A DNA stretch of 64,000 nucleotides from Eupeodes corollae (lineage: Eukaryota > Arthropoda > Insecta > Diptera > Syrphidae). Below, in pieces: positions 43,795-54,837 of the stretch. Under the pieces are notes generated by a model. That model ran no database searches. It was not told the origin of the DNA and saw nothing but the letters and a program-made list of their open reading frames with translations. Both the position numbers and the translations under genes were made by a program. Each line of letters begins with the position of its first letter. The first letter of the stretch is position 1. The DNA lies in contig NC_079148.1 of the NCBI RefSeq assembly GCF_945859685.1, positions 44,217,946-44,281,945 of the forward strand, read 5' to 3'.

Positions 43795-45180
43795 ATGAGT
43801 AGTTCAAAAAGACGTTGTTTACATAGCCTAGATCATTTTTGCTACATATGCGGAGAATATGTGTTACAAAATCGTTATATCAGAGTTTTTTAAAATACCT
43901 ATTTTGAGTATTTTGGCATCCTCTTGGATAAAAGTGAGAATTGCTGGGCTCCCAATTGTGTTTGTAAGTCGTGTGTAGAATATTTAAGATTATGGAAAAG
44001 TGGTAAGAGAAGTGAATTCAAAATTTGAAACATCGACTATTTGGCGAGAACGACGAAATCATCTCGAGGACTGTTATTTTTGTAGCGTGAATATAAACGG
44101 TTTAAACACTAAAAATCGATCTAAAGCTAAATGGCAGTACCCAAGTACTAGTTATGTTCAACGTCCAGGACAGCGTTGATCTGACTCTTCAGTGCTTAAA
44201 AATATATCTGAACCCTTAAAACAAGACATTGAAGGACCAAGCTCATCATAAAATGGTATTGATGCTGATGCTGATTTCAAGGTATGTCAAATGAGTCAAA
44301 ATGCTTTTGCCAAAAGGAGTTAAATGATCTTGTAAGAGATTTAAGTCTGTCTAAACAAGCTTCAGAACTGCTAGCATCAAGATTGAAAGAAAAAAATGTG
44401 CTTTCCTTAGATACTAAAATAACTTTTTATCGTGAGAGAGATAAAGAATTACGGTGTTATTTTTTCGAAGAAAACGGTATTACCTTTTGTTCAGATATCA
44501 AAAACTTATTGTTAAAAATGGGTTTGAAAAAATATGAACCAAAAGACTGGCGTTTATTCATTGACAGCTCAAAACGAAGCCTGAAACGTATTCTTTTACA
44601 TAATGGAAACAAATATGCTGGGGTACCTATTGCCCACAGTTCCAAGTTGAAGGAAGAATATTTTAACATTTCGCTAGTCTTGAACAAAATTAAATACAAT
44701 GATCATTATTGGCTAATTTGTGTCGATTTAAAAATGATAAACATTCTTTTCGGTCAACAAAGTGGTAACACTAAAATTCCCTGTTTTATATGTTTTTGCC
44801 TCAGTAGAGCTAAGCAAGGGCATTGGATAAGGAGAAACTGGCCGTTTAGAGAAAACATGGAGCCTGGAAAGAAAAACATAGTCTAGAATTCATTAGTAGC
44901 TCGTGACAAAACTATCCTTCCACCATTACGTATAAAACTGGGTATTTTGAAACAGCTTGTTAAATCACTAGATAAAAACGGGAGCTGTTTTGCTTTCATC
45001 TGCCAAAAATTTCCTCGGGTCACTATGGAAAAGATTAAAGCCAGTATTTATAATGGCCCCTAAATCAGACAATTGACGAAAGATACCCAATTTATAAATT
45101 CTATGACTGAGTTAGAACCAAAGGCTTGGACTGCTCATCTCTGTAATTCAAAATTTTCTCGGAAAATTTAGGGGATATGA
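43795..45180 (+). pseudogene. Decayed member of a widespread cysteine-rich uncharacterised protein family
   Basis: Pieces in several frames follow one order. They are DHFCYICGEYV (ATG at 43795), WAPNCVCKSCVEYLRLWKSGKRSEF (about 43945-44025), WRERRNHLEDCYFC (about 44043-44085), and a 200-codon open frame 44284-44886 (LNDLVRDLSLSKQASELLASRLKEKN, WRLFIDSSKRSLKRILLHNGN, CVDLKMINILFGQQSGNTK, CFICFCLSRA). LPPLRIKLGILKQLVKSL and MEKIKASIYNGP follow up to 45060. CxxC pairs suggest zinc binding. From memory, near-identical uncharacterised proteins recur in many insect and cnidarian genomes, which points to a mobile element, but I cannot name one. Multiple stops make this copy dead. Confidence 0.6.
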
Positions 45181-45439
45181 GCGATATATAGCAGGGAGAG
45201 CGTATGCATCAAGACTTACGCGTCATGGAAGAGCGCTGACTATTGTTGGTCATTAATGCGTCACTTTACAAAGTCTTAACATCACCAAAAAGCTTTAAAA
45301 CGAAGTTTTTTAGAACAAAAATGTACAATGTTTAAAAATAACTTTGTTGCGTTTTATGGTAAGTTCCGTAGAGAACCAGGGTCTATAAATTCCAACCGTA
45401 AAGTTTTTATGCTGAATCAAAGCGTCTTATTTGAGACAA

Positions 45440-45598
45440 CACTTTTTATGACAACAGTAAATCATGTTGGATTTGTCAATTCCTTGCGGAGAACAGTACC
45501 AGTGAAATTAATTGCGGTGGCACAGGCAGGGATTGGACCCAAGAAGACCATTGGCATGTGAGTTCTACGCTCTTACCATCACGTCACGGGTACTACAG
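45440..45598 (-). mobile_element. tRNA-type SINE, diverged copy
   Basis: On the minus strand it starts GTACCCGTGACGTGATGGTAA and contains GGGTCCAATCCCTGCC (box B-like), TGCCACCGC and AAGGAATTGACAAATCC. These correspond to the SINE head and body at 22379 and 63720. Confidence 0.65.
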
Positions 45599-45862
45599 TT
45601 TTTTTGATATGCTTTGAAATACAGAATTTATGAATTACAGTGTTATGACCAAACAGTATTACACAAAATTTCAATCCAACAGAATTTTGAGATAAAGCAT
45701 TTCACAACTCTCATTTTTAATTTTCTGGGAAAGTGGTTCAACATGTTCCGAAGTTAAAAAGTCATTAGGATTTAAGGAAATCATTTAAAAAAAAGTTTTC
45801 ATTGACCATTTCTATAGGAGATGTATTAATATCGATTCCAAATAAATTAAAAGAGCTTGTGA

Positions 45863-47800
45863 TGCGACCCACACTGATAACTTCCCATCGGTCGATTTTT
45901 ATGAAACTTTAACAAAATATTAATAACTATATTTTGTGTAAGATAAAAAATGTTATTTGGTCTTATAAAACTTGTGTCGTAAACCATTTACCTATTTGTT
46001 TTTTTTTTTGCTTTTGTAGATTTTCGTGTTTTCTAAAAAAAAAAGTTGTCAATTGAATTTTTGCAAAACATTAGCTTTAAGTTAGCAAAAATATTTTTCA
46101 AATAATAAAATAAATTTTCTTTCAATATCTTTTTTTTGCTGATAAAAACTACAGTTTGGATCTTTCTAAAAACACGTTAACAACAAAACTTTGTATAGAA
46201 TGCAATAATTTTGAATTCCATACTTTCATTTATTCTCAAAATATCCTAATAGGACACCATTTTTTACCAATTTTGCGTAGTTTCCGACAGTTGGGTTTTT
46301 CTACAAATTTTAGTTAATTGAAAAAAAAAATAGGTAAGGTAAATACAGTTTTAAGGCAATACCTTTATTTTTGGAAATGATATTCGAGTCCAAAATCAAT
46401 TTTTAATAACTTTTAGCACAGTTTTTTTTAAGTTTTAATTTTTTGTAAAACAACCGTTACTTCGATTTTTCTCAAATTTTTACCAGATGACAAAGTTATT
46501 GTAATGGGTCCGATTTGTCGAATTGAAAATTTTGAAATTTCTCGACGTTTAAAGGTCCCTAGAGTCGAAATAAAAGATTTTTAGAAAGATGTTTGTGCGT
46601 GCGTGTGTAAGTTCGTACGTCCGTACGTCGTCGGTACGTTCCCGATGTTTTTTTCGTCGTCCATAGCTCAAGAACCAGTAAAGATATCGACTTCAAATAA
46701 ATTTTGTTATACATTAATTAGTGCAGAAAGATGCATAAAGGGCTCTCAAGAAAATTACATGGGTGGTTTTTTTTTACCATATCAGTTTGAAAAAAAGGTG
46801 GTTAATTCAAAATATCTCACGAACCAATAAAGCTAGAGACTTCAAATAAATTTTTATTTTATATTGTAATGTGATACCAAACAAATATAAAAAAGAAAAA
46901 AATCCAATTAACGTTATTTCTTATAAATCAAAAGAACTTAAAAAAAAATGTTGTCGCCTCGAAAATTTTACGAACAAAAAATGGTTTTATCTCCAAACGT
47001 TTTCAACATCTGGTAACATTTTGAGAAAAATCGAATTGAATGTGTTTTTGTACAGTAAAATAATAAAAGTTGGTAAAAATTGACTCATATATCTTTTAAA
47101 AAATCGGAGATTATGAATTCCAACTAATTTTTACTTTAAGAAATATTGTTTTCGATTAATCAATTTATTTCGATTTAATCGGAAAAAAATTCAAAAATTC
47201 TAATTGACAGTTTTTTTACAAAAATAAAAACCTTAAAAAAATATAAAAGTTTTTAAAAATTTACTTTCGACTTATGTACACATCTTTTCGAAAATTTGAG
47301 ATATTGGCTTTAAACTAATTTCTACTTTTAAAAAATGTTTTTTCAAAATTCAGTAAGTTTTTGAGAAAAATCGAATTGACAGTTTTTTTTTATAAAAAAA
47401 AATAAAATCCTAAAAAAAAATTAATAAAAGTTGGTTAAAATTAATTTTCGACTCAAATATATTTTCAAAAATTTGAGATTATGGCTTTCAGCTTTTTAAA
47501 AAATGTCGTTGTCAACATTCGGAAAAATTTTAAGAAAAATCGAATTGACAGTTTTTCTTACAAAACATAAAACCTAAAACAAAACATTACCAAAACTTGG
47601 TAAAAATTAAGCTTCGACACAAATTTCTTTTCAAAAATTAAAAATATTGGTTTCAAACTTACTTTATCTCACAGTAATATTGTTTTCGACAATCAGTGAA
47701 TTTTCGCAAAAAATCTAACAGTCCGTCTTTTCATAAAAAAATAATATCTAAATCTATCTTAATAAATACCTCGTTAACAAAACTAGATTCTTAAATCAAA
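45863..47800. repeat. AT-rich reiterated element, copy C
   Basis: It starts ATGCGACCCACACTGATAAC. An end block in reverse orientation (GTAATGGGTCCGATTTGTCG at 46500) is followed by reversed 180-bp units (for example AGTTGGTAAAAATTGACTCA), so this is a head-to-head arrangement of two pieces. A CGTACGTCCGTACGT block lies near 46613-46630. Confidence 0.65.
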
Positions 47801-48050
47801 CTATTTGATTATAGGAACTTTCTTACAAAAACAATTAAAAATTTAGTAAGGTCAAAATAAAGTCCAATGTTCAGCCTGCCTATGTATAAGCGGATCACTT
47901 TGCACGACCCCGTCTGTGGCACTAGACACCTTTCTCTACCTTACACCTCTTGACATATTTTGCAAACAAAAAGCTGCAAGCTCTGCTATTCGCCTCAATG
48001 CTTCGTGGACTAACAACAACATTGGCCACTCCGTAATTCTAAGGTACATA

Positions 48051-49685
48051 CAGCTGTCAACAAAATAATAGCAGCGCTAGTGTTTTCTCATTTCTTTTTA
48101 TTATATCTTTTTTGCTATTGCTTTTTTCTCTCTCAACTTATGGTTTTTCTGAAACTCTTATTCTAAGCTTACATTATCACCATCAATCATATCAATATGC
48201 ATTATATCAATAAAATAACGGCACTTTGTTTAAAAAATTGCAAATTTTGGACACACAAAATAATAGCAGCAGTTTTAAAAATATTCAAAAAATTAACATT
48301 TATACAATAATTTCATCAATTTTTATAATTTATATAATTTATTTAACACATAAATATTTTGTACAAAAACCCTTCACTTTCAAAACATCATCACATCTTT
48401 TTGGTATTGAATCCACCAGTTTATTGCACTGCTCTATGGGTATTCCCCTCCACACACTTTGTACAGTCGTCCACAATTATGCCTGATTTTGGGGTTGTGC
48501 TTGCCAACGCCACGTTTAACATCCCCCCACAAATGCTCAATGGAATTTAGGTCTGGAGATTGCGCTGGCCAATCTAAAAGCTGTATATCCTTACGCGAGA
48601 ACCACTCTTTCGCACTACGGCTTGTGTGCTTTGGGTCATTGTCTTGATGGAAGACCCATCTGAAAGGCATGTGTTCTGCAGCGTAAGACAGCATCACTTC
48701 CTCCAAAATTTGGACATACGCATGTTGATCCATAATGCCATACATTTTTTTTATGGGCCCAACACCATTGTACGAAAAACAGTCCCAAACCATTATTTTG
48801 CCACCTCCAAGCTTCACTGTTTTCATGGTGTATTTTGGCTGAAACTCTGTGTTCGGTGGACGCCAAACAAAATTTCTAGACCCAGTGCCACCAAAAAGAA
48901 TGATTTTGCTTTCGTCTGAAAACAAGACGTTCCGCCACTTCTCTCGTGTCCAACCACCATACTTTTTCGCAAAAGCAAGGCGTTGAACCAGATGACGTTT
49001 GGAGAGGAGTAGCTTTTTTCTTGGGTGGCATGCCTTCAAATAAGCTGTGCGAATAGTGCGAAGCACTGTCTCATCGCTCACATTGAGCTCGAGCTCTTTG
49101 TTTATATCCACAGCTGATTTAAAGGGGTCTTTCTTTAACATTTTGACTATTGGCCTATGGTCCCCGTCCTCCAATTTGCGTTTTTGACCTCTGGTTTCCA
49201 CTTTTTCCACAAAATATATGGAATTATGGATCATGTTTGCAGAAACGTTAAAATTTGTTTGGATTTCGCTGTAGGATTGTCCGGGGCTCCACATTTGGCC
49301 TAGCTCTTGACTGCAATATTGTTCTCGTCCCACTGTTTAATAAATTTAACAAAAAAAACATGCAAAATAACAAACAATGATATTTGCAGAAGATACTTAC
49401 TGTTTGTTGGCGATTTTAGTTGAAATATACTTTACTTTATTGATTTTAACTATTTTTGCATTAACGCTGCTATTATTTTGTGTGTCCAAAATTTGCAATT
49501 TTTTAAACAAAGTGCCGTTATTTTATTGATATAATGCATATTGATATGATTGATGGTGATAATGAAAGCTTAGAATAAGAGTTTCAGAAAAACCATAAGT
49601 TGAGAGAGAAAAAAGCAATAGCAAAAAAGATATAATAAAAAGAAATGAGAAAAAACTAGCGCTGCTATTATTTTGTTGACAGCTG
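48051..49685 (-). mobile_element. Tc1 element (DD34E) with 220-bp terminal inverted repeats
   Basis: Both ends read CAGCTGTCAACAAAATAATA. The inverted repeats span 48051-48270 and 49466-49685 with few mismatches. CAAAATAATAGCAGC occurs at both the outer and inner end of each repeat, the IR/DR arrangement known from Sleeping Beauty-type elements. TA is duplicated at 48049-48050 and 49686-49687. The empty site is preserved at about 57250. Confidence 0.95.
48321..49333 (-). pseudogene. Tc1 transposase, spliced 5' end, frameshifted C terminus
   Basis: The open frame (49333 to 48434) begins TGGGACGAG directly after a TTAAACAG acceptor; joined to the donor at 49400 (ACAAACA before GTAAGT) it forms ATGGGACGA. 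The N-terminal region is helix-turn-helix-like (YSEIQTNFNVSANMIHNSI). Then come KVETRGQKRKL (hinge), LFSDESKI (first Asp), HQDNDPKHTS (second Asp) and LNSIEHLWGDVKR (Glu, 34 residues later). After GKHNPK the frame shifts. The remaining C terminus (PIEQCNKLVDSIPKRC) lies in another frame, also behind a stop. The catalytic domain is complete but this copy is unlikely to be fully functional. Confidence 0.85.
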
Positions 49686-49687
49686 TA

Positions 49688-50533
49688 GAATCAATTCCAA
49701 AGCACACAGACTACACCATCCCCCAACTACAATTCGACAGAAACTTCCAGATTTCTATACCTACCAGATCTTTTTGGGAGGATAGGACATTCTTGGAGGA
49801 TGAGTCAATCCATTTTTACACAGATGGCTCAAAAACCAAAGATGGGGTTGGTGGAGGTGTGTACTCTGAACGACTGAAATTAAGTCTCTCATTCCGCCTT
49901 CCCAATCATTGTAGCGTGTTCCAGGTGGAACTTTTGGCGATAAAAGAAGTCTTGTCTTGGGTCAAAGAAAACGTGATATCAACATCTGATATCCGTATTT
50001 TCTCTGATAGCCAGGCCACTATCAAATCTCTGGACTCTGTCTCTACAAACTCTATAACAGTCCATAAATGTCGATCATCTCTAATGGAGATGGCGCAACA
50101 GTTTAATATTCACCTTTGCTGGCTGCCGGGCCATAGAGACATTCCAGGTAACTGTAAGGCAGATGAACTCGCCAGGAACGGTACAGTACAGCCCATCCTA
50201 CTGGCAAGTACTGGCATACCAATCGCTACCTGTAAACTACTGCTAATGCAAGACGCTGTGAGGAGGGCAGGCACCAGGTGGACCAACATCACCACGTGTC
50301 AAGTCACAAAAAACATCTGGCCAACACTGGATTTAAAACGTTCAAGGTGCTTGCTCTCTCTAAGCAGATCGCATATAAGCTCGATAATAGGTGTCATAAC
50401 CGGACACTGTCTAATAGGAAAGCACGCCACGAGACTAGGCGTATTCTCAAATGACTTTTGCAGAAGCTGTATGGACGAGGAAGAGGAAGAAACGGTTCTT
50501 CATCTTCTCTGCACATGCCCTGCTCTAGCTTGA
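49688..50533 (+). pseudogene. LINE RNase H and cysteine-rich C terminus
   Basis: The frame shows IHFYTDGSKTKDGVGGGVYS, FQVELLAIKE, RIFSDSQATIK and PGHRDIPGNCKADELARN, the four acidic and histidine positions of RNase H. DFCRSCMDEEEEETVLHLLC, a C-C-H-C type motif, follows. It ends at a stop in ALA (50531) where copy 2 continues. Confidence 0.85.
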
Positions 50534-51129
50534 AAACGCATAAATTACCTAGGAGAATTTTTCCTTAACGATTTAAATGATCTAAATCATATCAGTATAA
50601 TCAGCCTCTCACGTTTCGTAAGTGACTCAAGCTGGTTCCATTGAGCTTAGAAGAAATCCTCAAGATTCATTTGGTATCACAATGGGCCTAGGAGGAAGCC
50701 TCAAGATTCATGTGGTATCACAATGGGCCATTAAACTGGCCTAAGTGTGTCCGTTTTCATCTTGGACAGCCACTATAACCTAACCTAACCTAAGGTCAAA
50801 CCTAAGGTTGAAAAACGGTTTCAACTTCTGGTTCTGAGATCGTTTTTCTTCAAAAATTCTACTAAAAACTGGTAAAAATTGACATTGTCTGGTTAAAGTA
50901 TTGTTTTTATAACAATTTTATAAGTTACCAGTTATTTTTTCAGAATCGAAAATGTGAATTTATTGGAAAATTTCAAAGGCAGAATATAATTTTTTTAATG
51001 GATTTTTTTAAATTACCTACCTTTTTTTAGGAATTCTAGGCACATTTAAGGAGTTTTTAAAATGTTCACTGTTTTATTTTTTCTTATAAACCGTATGTTT
51101 GGTTAATTTCACTTTTATATTTCTATAAA

Positions 51130-51944
51130 AAAAAAGAGGCTAGGAAGTGACTGTCGATTTGTCTTGCTTAAAAGTTTGTAGGTTTTTGTGTTCGGTTGAA
51201 AAAGTTGTCAATTGGATTATTCTTAAAAAAAGTTAAATTTTTAACAATATTTTTCATATAGAGAAATGGTTTCGTTTGAAAATCTAGTTTTGTTAAATGA
51301 ATTTTTACCAATTTAAGCAGCATTTCTTAAAATGTTTCATTTCTTATGTAAACAAATACGAATTGGATGAATAAAATTAATTTTAGAGATATCAAGAACC
51401 GAACATCAATACTTACCAAATTTGCGTACTATTTTTTGTAAATTTTATTTTGTTATGCAAAAAACAGAGTGTTGGATTTTTGTAAAAAAAAACTACTCAA
51501 TATTAAAAACAATATTTTCTGTGAAATAAAAAAAGTTATAAGACAATATTTTTCGTTTTTGAAAAGCTATTTGAGGCCAAAGTAGATTTTTACCAAGTTT
51601 TAGTATTGTTTTTCTTTTTTATTTTAATTTTTTGTAAAAAACTGTCAATTAGATTTTTCTCAAAATTTCACTGCACGTTGACAACAATATTTTTTAAAAG
51701 ACTTAAGTAGTTTAAAGCCAATATCTCAAAGTTTTGAAAAGATATTTGTGTCGAAAATCAACTTTTACCAACTTTTGTTAAATTTTCGGTGCTCAAAATT
51801 GTTTTGGAGATGAATTTATTTTTTATTAGTTTCATTTTCGAGGTGACACATTTTTTTTCAGTTTTTTGTATTTAAAAAAAAAAAACAGTTATTCTGATTT
51901 TTTCGTTAGATATTTAGGGTTAACCAAAATGTTCACCTTTTTAC
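51130..51944. repeat. AT-rich reiterated element, copy D
   Basis: It contains GAGGCTAGGAAGTGACTGTCGATTTGTCTTGC at its start and two to three 180-bp-type units, then GTTAGATATTTAGGGTTAACC, which matches the distal part of copy B (about 33625). The end block is replaced by repeat family G. Confidence 0.6.
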
Positions 51945-52800
51945 TTGCGACATATAGGAACTATATGGCAAGTTTTGTATTCGTGCAAAATTTCGAACTC
52001 GAGATTTTAATCAAACATGATATTACGATGGTAGAGAAGTCGAAAAAAGTGGGTCCCGCGATTCCGTCCGGTCGGTTTTGTCTGTCTGTCCACGCTCCTA
52101 CAGCCTAAACCATTGGGTCAATTGAGTTCAAACTTGGAAGTTAAGGTTTTGAGCAGATTCGCGTTAGGCGTTTTTTTCATTTTTTTTTTAAGATCAAAAC
52201 TAACAGTGGCCCCCATACAATTTTTTTGGTCAAAAACCGAAAATTCGAATTTTCTCAAAAACAAACCGATAGATTTTTTTTAAATTTTCTCTAAAATTTT
52301 ATTTTTAACTTGGCTTCTTTTTATAAGAAAACCATATTTTTGTATTGCTCAGGAAAGGTACCGCTCATAGAACCGTTATTTTGTTTTTTAATTTTCTCAG
52401 CAACTTATGAACTGATTTTAATAATTTTTTTTCTGAATAAGCTCCTATATTTCTTTAACAATATTTGATTAACAGAAATTCAATTTTTAATTGTTTGGAT
52501 TTTTTAAAAAATATTGAATTTTTATTTTTTAAAACTCTATATCTCAAAAACGGGTCAACAATTCAAACGTAAGACGTATATTTACAATCACTAAATAACT
52601 GCATTCCAAAAATATTTTTAGAACAAAATTGGAAAATTTTATATATAAAAAATTAATTTAAAAAAAAAACGCTCTAACGATTTTCAAAATAAAAATTTAA
52701 AAAATCAACGGTTTTTTTATTTATAAAATGGCATTTAAATTTTTGAAGACAAACTTTTTTTTCAGGTAAAATTTTGAATCTTAAAATATTATTTTTTTAA
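51945..52800. repeat. Dispersed repeat family G, copy 2
   Basis: GACATATAGGAACTATATGG, GAGAAGTCGAAAAAAGTGGG, GATTCCGTCCG and ATGGCATTTAAATTTTTGA match 24780-25360. The family resumes at 54430-54565, so the sequence between is an insertion or rearrangement. Confidence 0.6.
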
Positions 52801-53913
52801 TTATTTTTAGTGTGCATGAGCCCGAAAGAGCGCATTATTTTGACAAAATTGTAATTACATTCCTAGCTTTCATCCAAATTAGTGAATTTGGTACACATTT
52901 ATATGATATATTTAATCAACAATCTATTTTAAAGAGTCTATCAAGAAGTATTATCTTGGTAACTTTGTATATAATGATTTTAAAATATTTTTCTTTACGA
53001 ATAAGGTTGTGAAACAACCTGGCCTTCACCTATATAAAAAAATAAATACTTAGTACCTACAAGTTAAAGAAACTGGCCAGAGAGAGTATATGTATTTTCT
53101 ATTAAAATCACTTTTTCAACGCATACACATTGTACCTATTTATAAAGGTATTACGTACAACTTCTACAACTACTGCTTACGTATCACTTCTTAACTAAAA
53201 TCCAAAACGCACAAGAGCCTGACTGTAAACAACACATGAACAGCAATTTCTTGTACTTGTTCGTATGCTTGTTTTTTAAAACTTTAGTGAAAAAAATAGA
53301 CTGAACGTAATAACTCCATGTTTGCGCTGAAAACTTAAGAAGGAATGTAGTATGTACCTTCTAGCCACCAATAACATTCCTTCATTATCATCATAAACAT
53401 GTCCTTATCTATCTATCTGCATAAAGCTAAGCACGCCAAGTGAACTATTCTATGGTCGTTTTAGACATCTACCTGCTACCTAACTATACAACCAATAGGC
53501 GATCGCCTTACAATTTAAACATTCATGGTCTGCCTCTTTCTTATCTTATTTATTTTCCATCCTGGTTCTTCTAATATAAAATTACAATAAAGGTATCTAA
53601 AGGAAAAAAGCTTTTAAGGAACAAGTTGAATCTATATGAATCGCATTGTAGCTTTATAGGTAATAGAAACCATTTTTCATATACAAAGATCGTACACAAG
53701 TAAAAGCAGACTTATGAATGTAAATAAAAACAAATATCGGTAAAAGATCCTAAACAGCTGACTTAAGCATGCAAAAGTTTGTTTCATCCCCTTACTAGAT
53801 ACAATATTAAGCCATTTTGTTTGTTATATAAAGTGCGTTGATATAAATAAAACAAAAACAAATTCATCAACCTTCATATGGAAGCTCTTTATGTGAAAAC
53901 ATATACGAGGATA
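52801..53913. other. Unassigned stretch between repeat G pieces
   Basis: No convincing coding region; the 66-codon frame at 52812 is AT-driven. Confidence 0.4.
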
Positions 53914-54193
53914 AGCCTAGTACATACTTGTGAACCATCTCGTGAACCCATACAAATTTCAGTTTTTGGTTCACCCGTGAACTTGCTCGTGAAGCTGAGT
54001 GGAGAACAAAGTGGAGAGTTTTCGTTCACGGGCAATTCACGTGCAAAATGTACGGGAACTATTGGTGAAGCTTTGACATTTGGTTTGTTCATGTTCACAA
54101 CGTGTACTCACAAGTGTGTACCAGTGAGCAATGTCAAAAGTTCACTTTCTCCACTGGCGAACGTTCACTTCACGAGGAAGTATGTACTAGGCT
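53914..54193. mobile_element. 280-bp MITE, copy 2
   Basis: It has the same terminal repeat AGCCTAGTACATACTT and the same length as 18400-18679 in opposite orientation, flanked by ATA (53911-53913, 54194-54196). Confidence 0.85.
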
Positions 54194-54837
54194 ATAGACT
54201 CAAATAAAATGAAGGAAATTGTGTAGACTTTTTGGGTCGAAAATTAATTATCTCCCTTATTCTGCTGGCTGCTTATGGGAATGGGAATAATATTTTTCTC
54301 TCGCTCCCGCTGAATTTCTCCACTTTCGATACAAATGCCACGCCAACGACTCGGAATCTGGTGGCCCTAAAAGTTTCTGCTCATGAGAGTACTATGGTTT
54401 TCATATACAAAGATCGTGCGTTTTTTTTTGACAATTTAAATGGCATTTATATCTTTGAAGCCAAACTTATTTTACAGGTATATTTTTAAATCTCATATAA
54501 GTACTTTTTTAAACAGACTCTTTGCATACAGGAGCAAGTTCGTGCGACCCAGTCGTGCATTTTATTTTGATATGCTTTGAAATACAGAGTTTATGAATTA
54601 CAGTGTTATGACCAAACAGTATTACACAAAATTTCAATCCAACAGAATTTTGAGATAAAGCATTTCGCACCACTCTCATTTTTAATTTTCTGGGAAAGTG
54701 GTTCAACATGTTCCGAAGTTCCAAAGACATTAGAATTTAAGGAAATCATTTAAAAAAAAGTTTTGTGTATAACCTTTTATTGACCATTTCTGGAGGAGAT
54801 GTATTAATATCGATTTCAAATAAATTAAAAGAGCCTG

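Larger units (their letters stand above)
47862..50791 (+). mobile_element. 5'-truncated RNase H LINE, copy interrupted by Tc1
   Basis: The left flank AAGGTCAAAATAAA (47848-47861) and right flank AAGGTCAAA (50792 onward) are the target duplication. The 3' end is TAACC units (50776-50791). The body encodes RNase H and a cysteine-rich tail. Tc1 sits at 48051-49685. Confidence 0.85.
45603..51125. repeat. Segmental duplication, copy 1
   Basis: This block corresponds collinearly to 54565-58665. Shared landmarks are GATATGCTTTGAAATACAG, the reiterated element (45863-47800 vs 54838-57010), the RNase H LINE (47862-50791 vs 57057-58254) and CGGTTTCAACTTCTGG (50816 vs 58338). Copy 1 has an extra Tc1 element. 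Confidence 0.8.

Noticed and set aside
48226..48486. Plus-strand ORFs across the Tc1 element (also 48626-48919)
   Set aside because: They are antisense shadows of the transposase gene and its inverted repeat.
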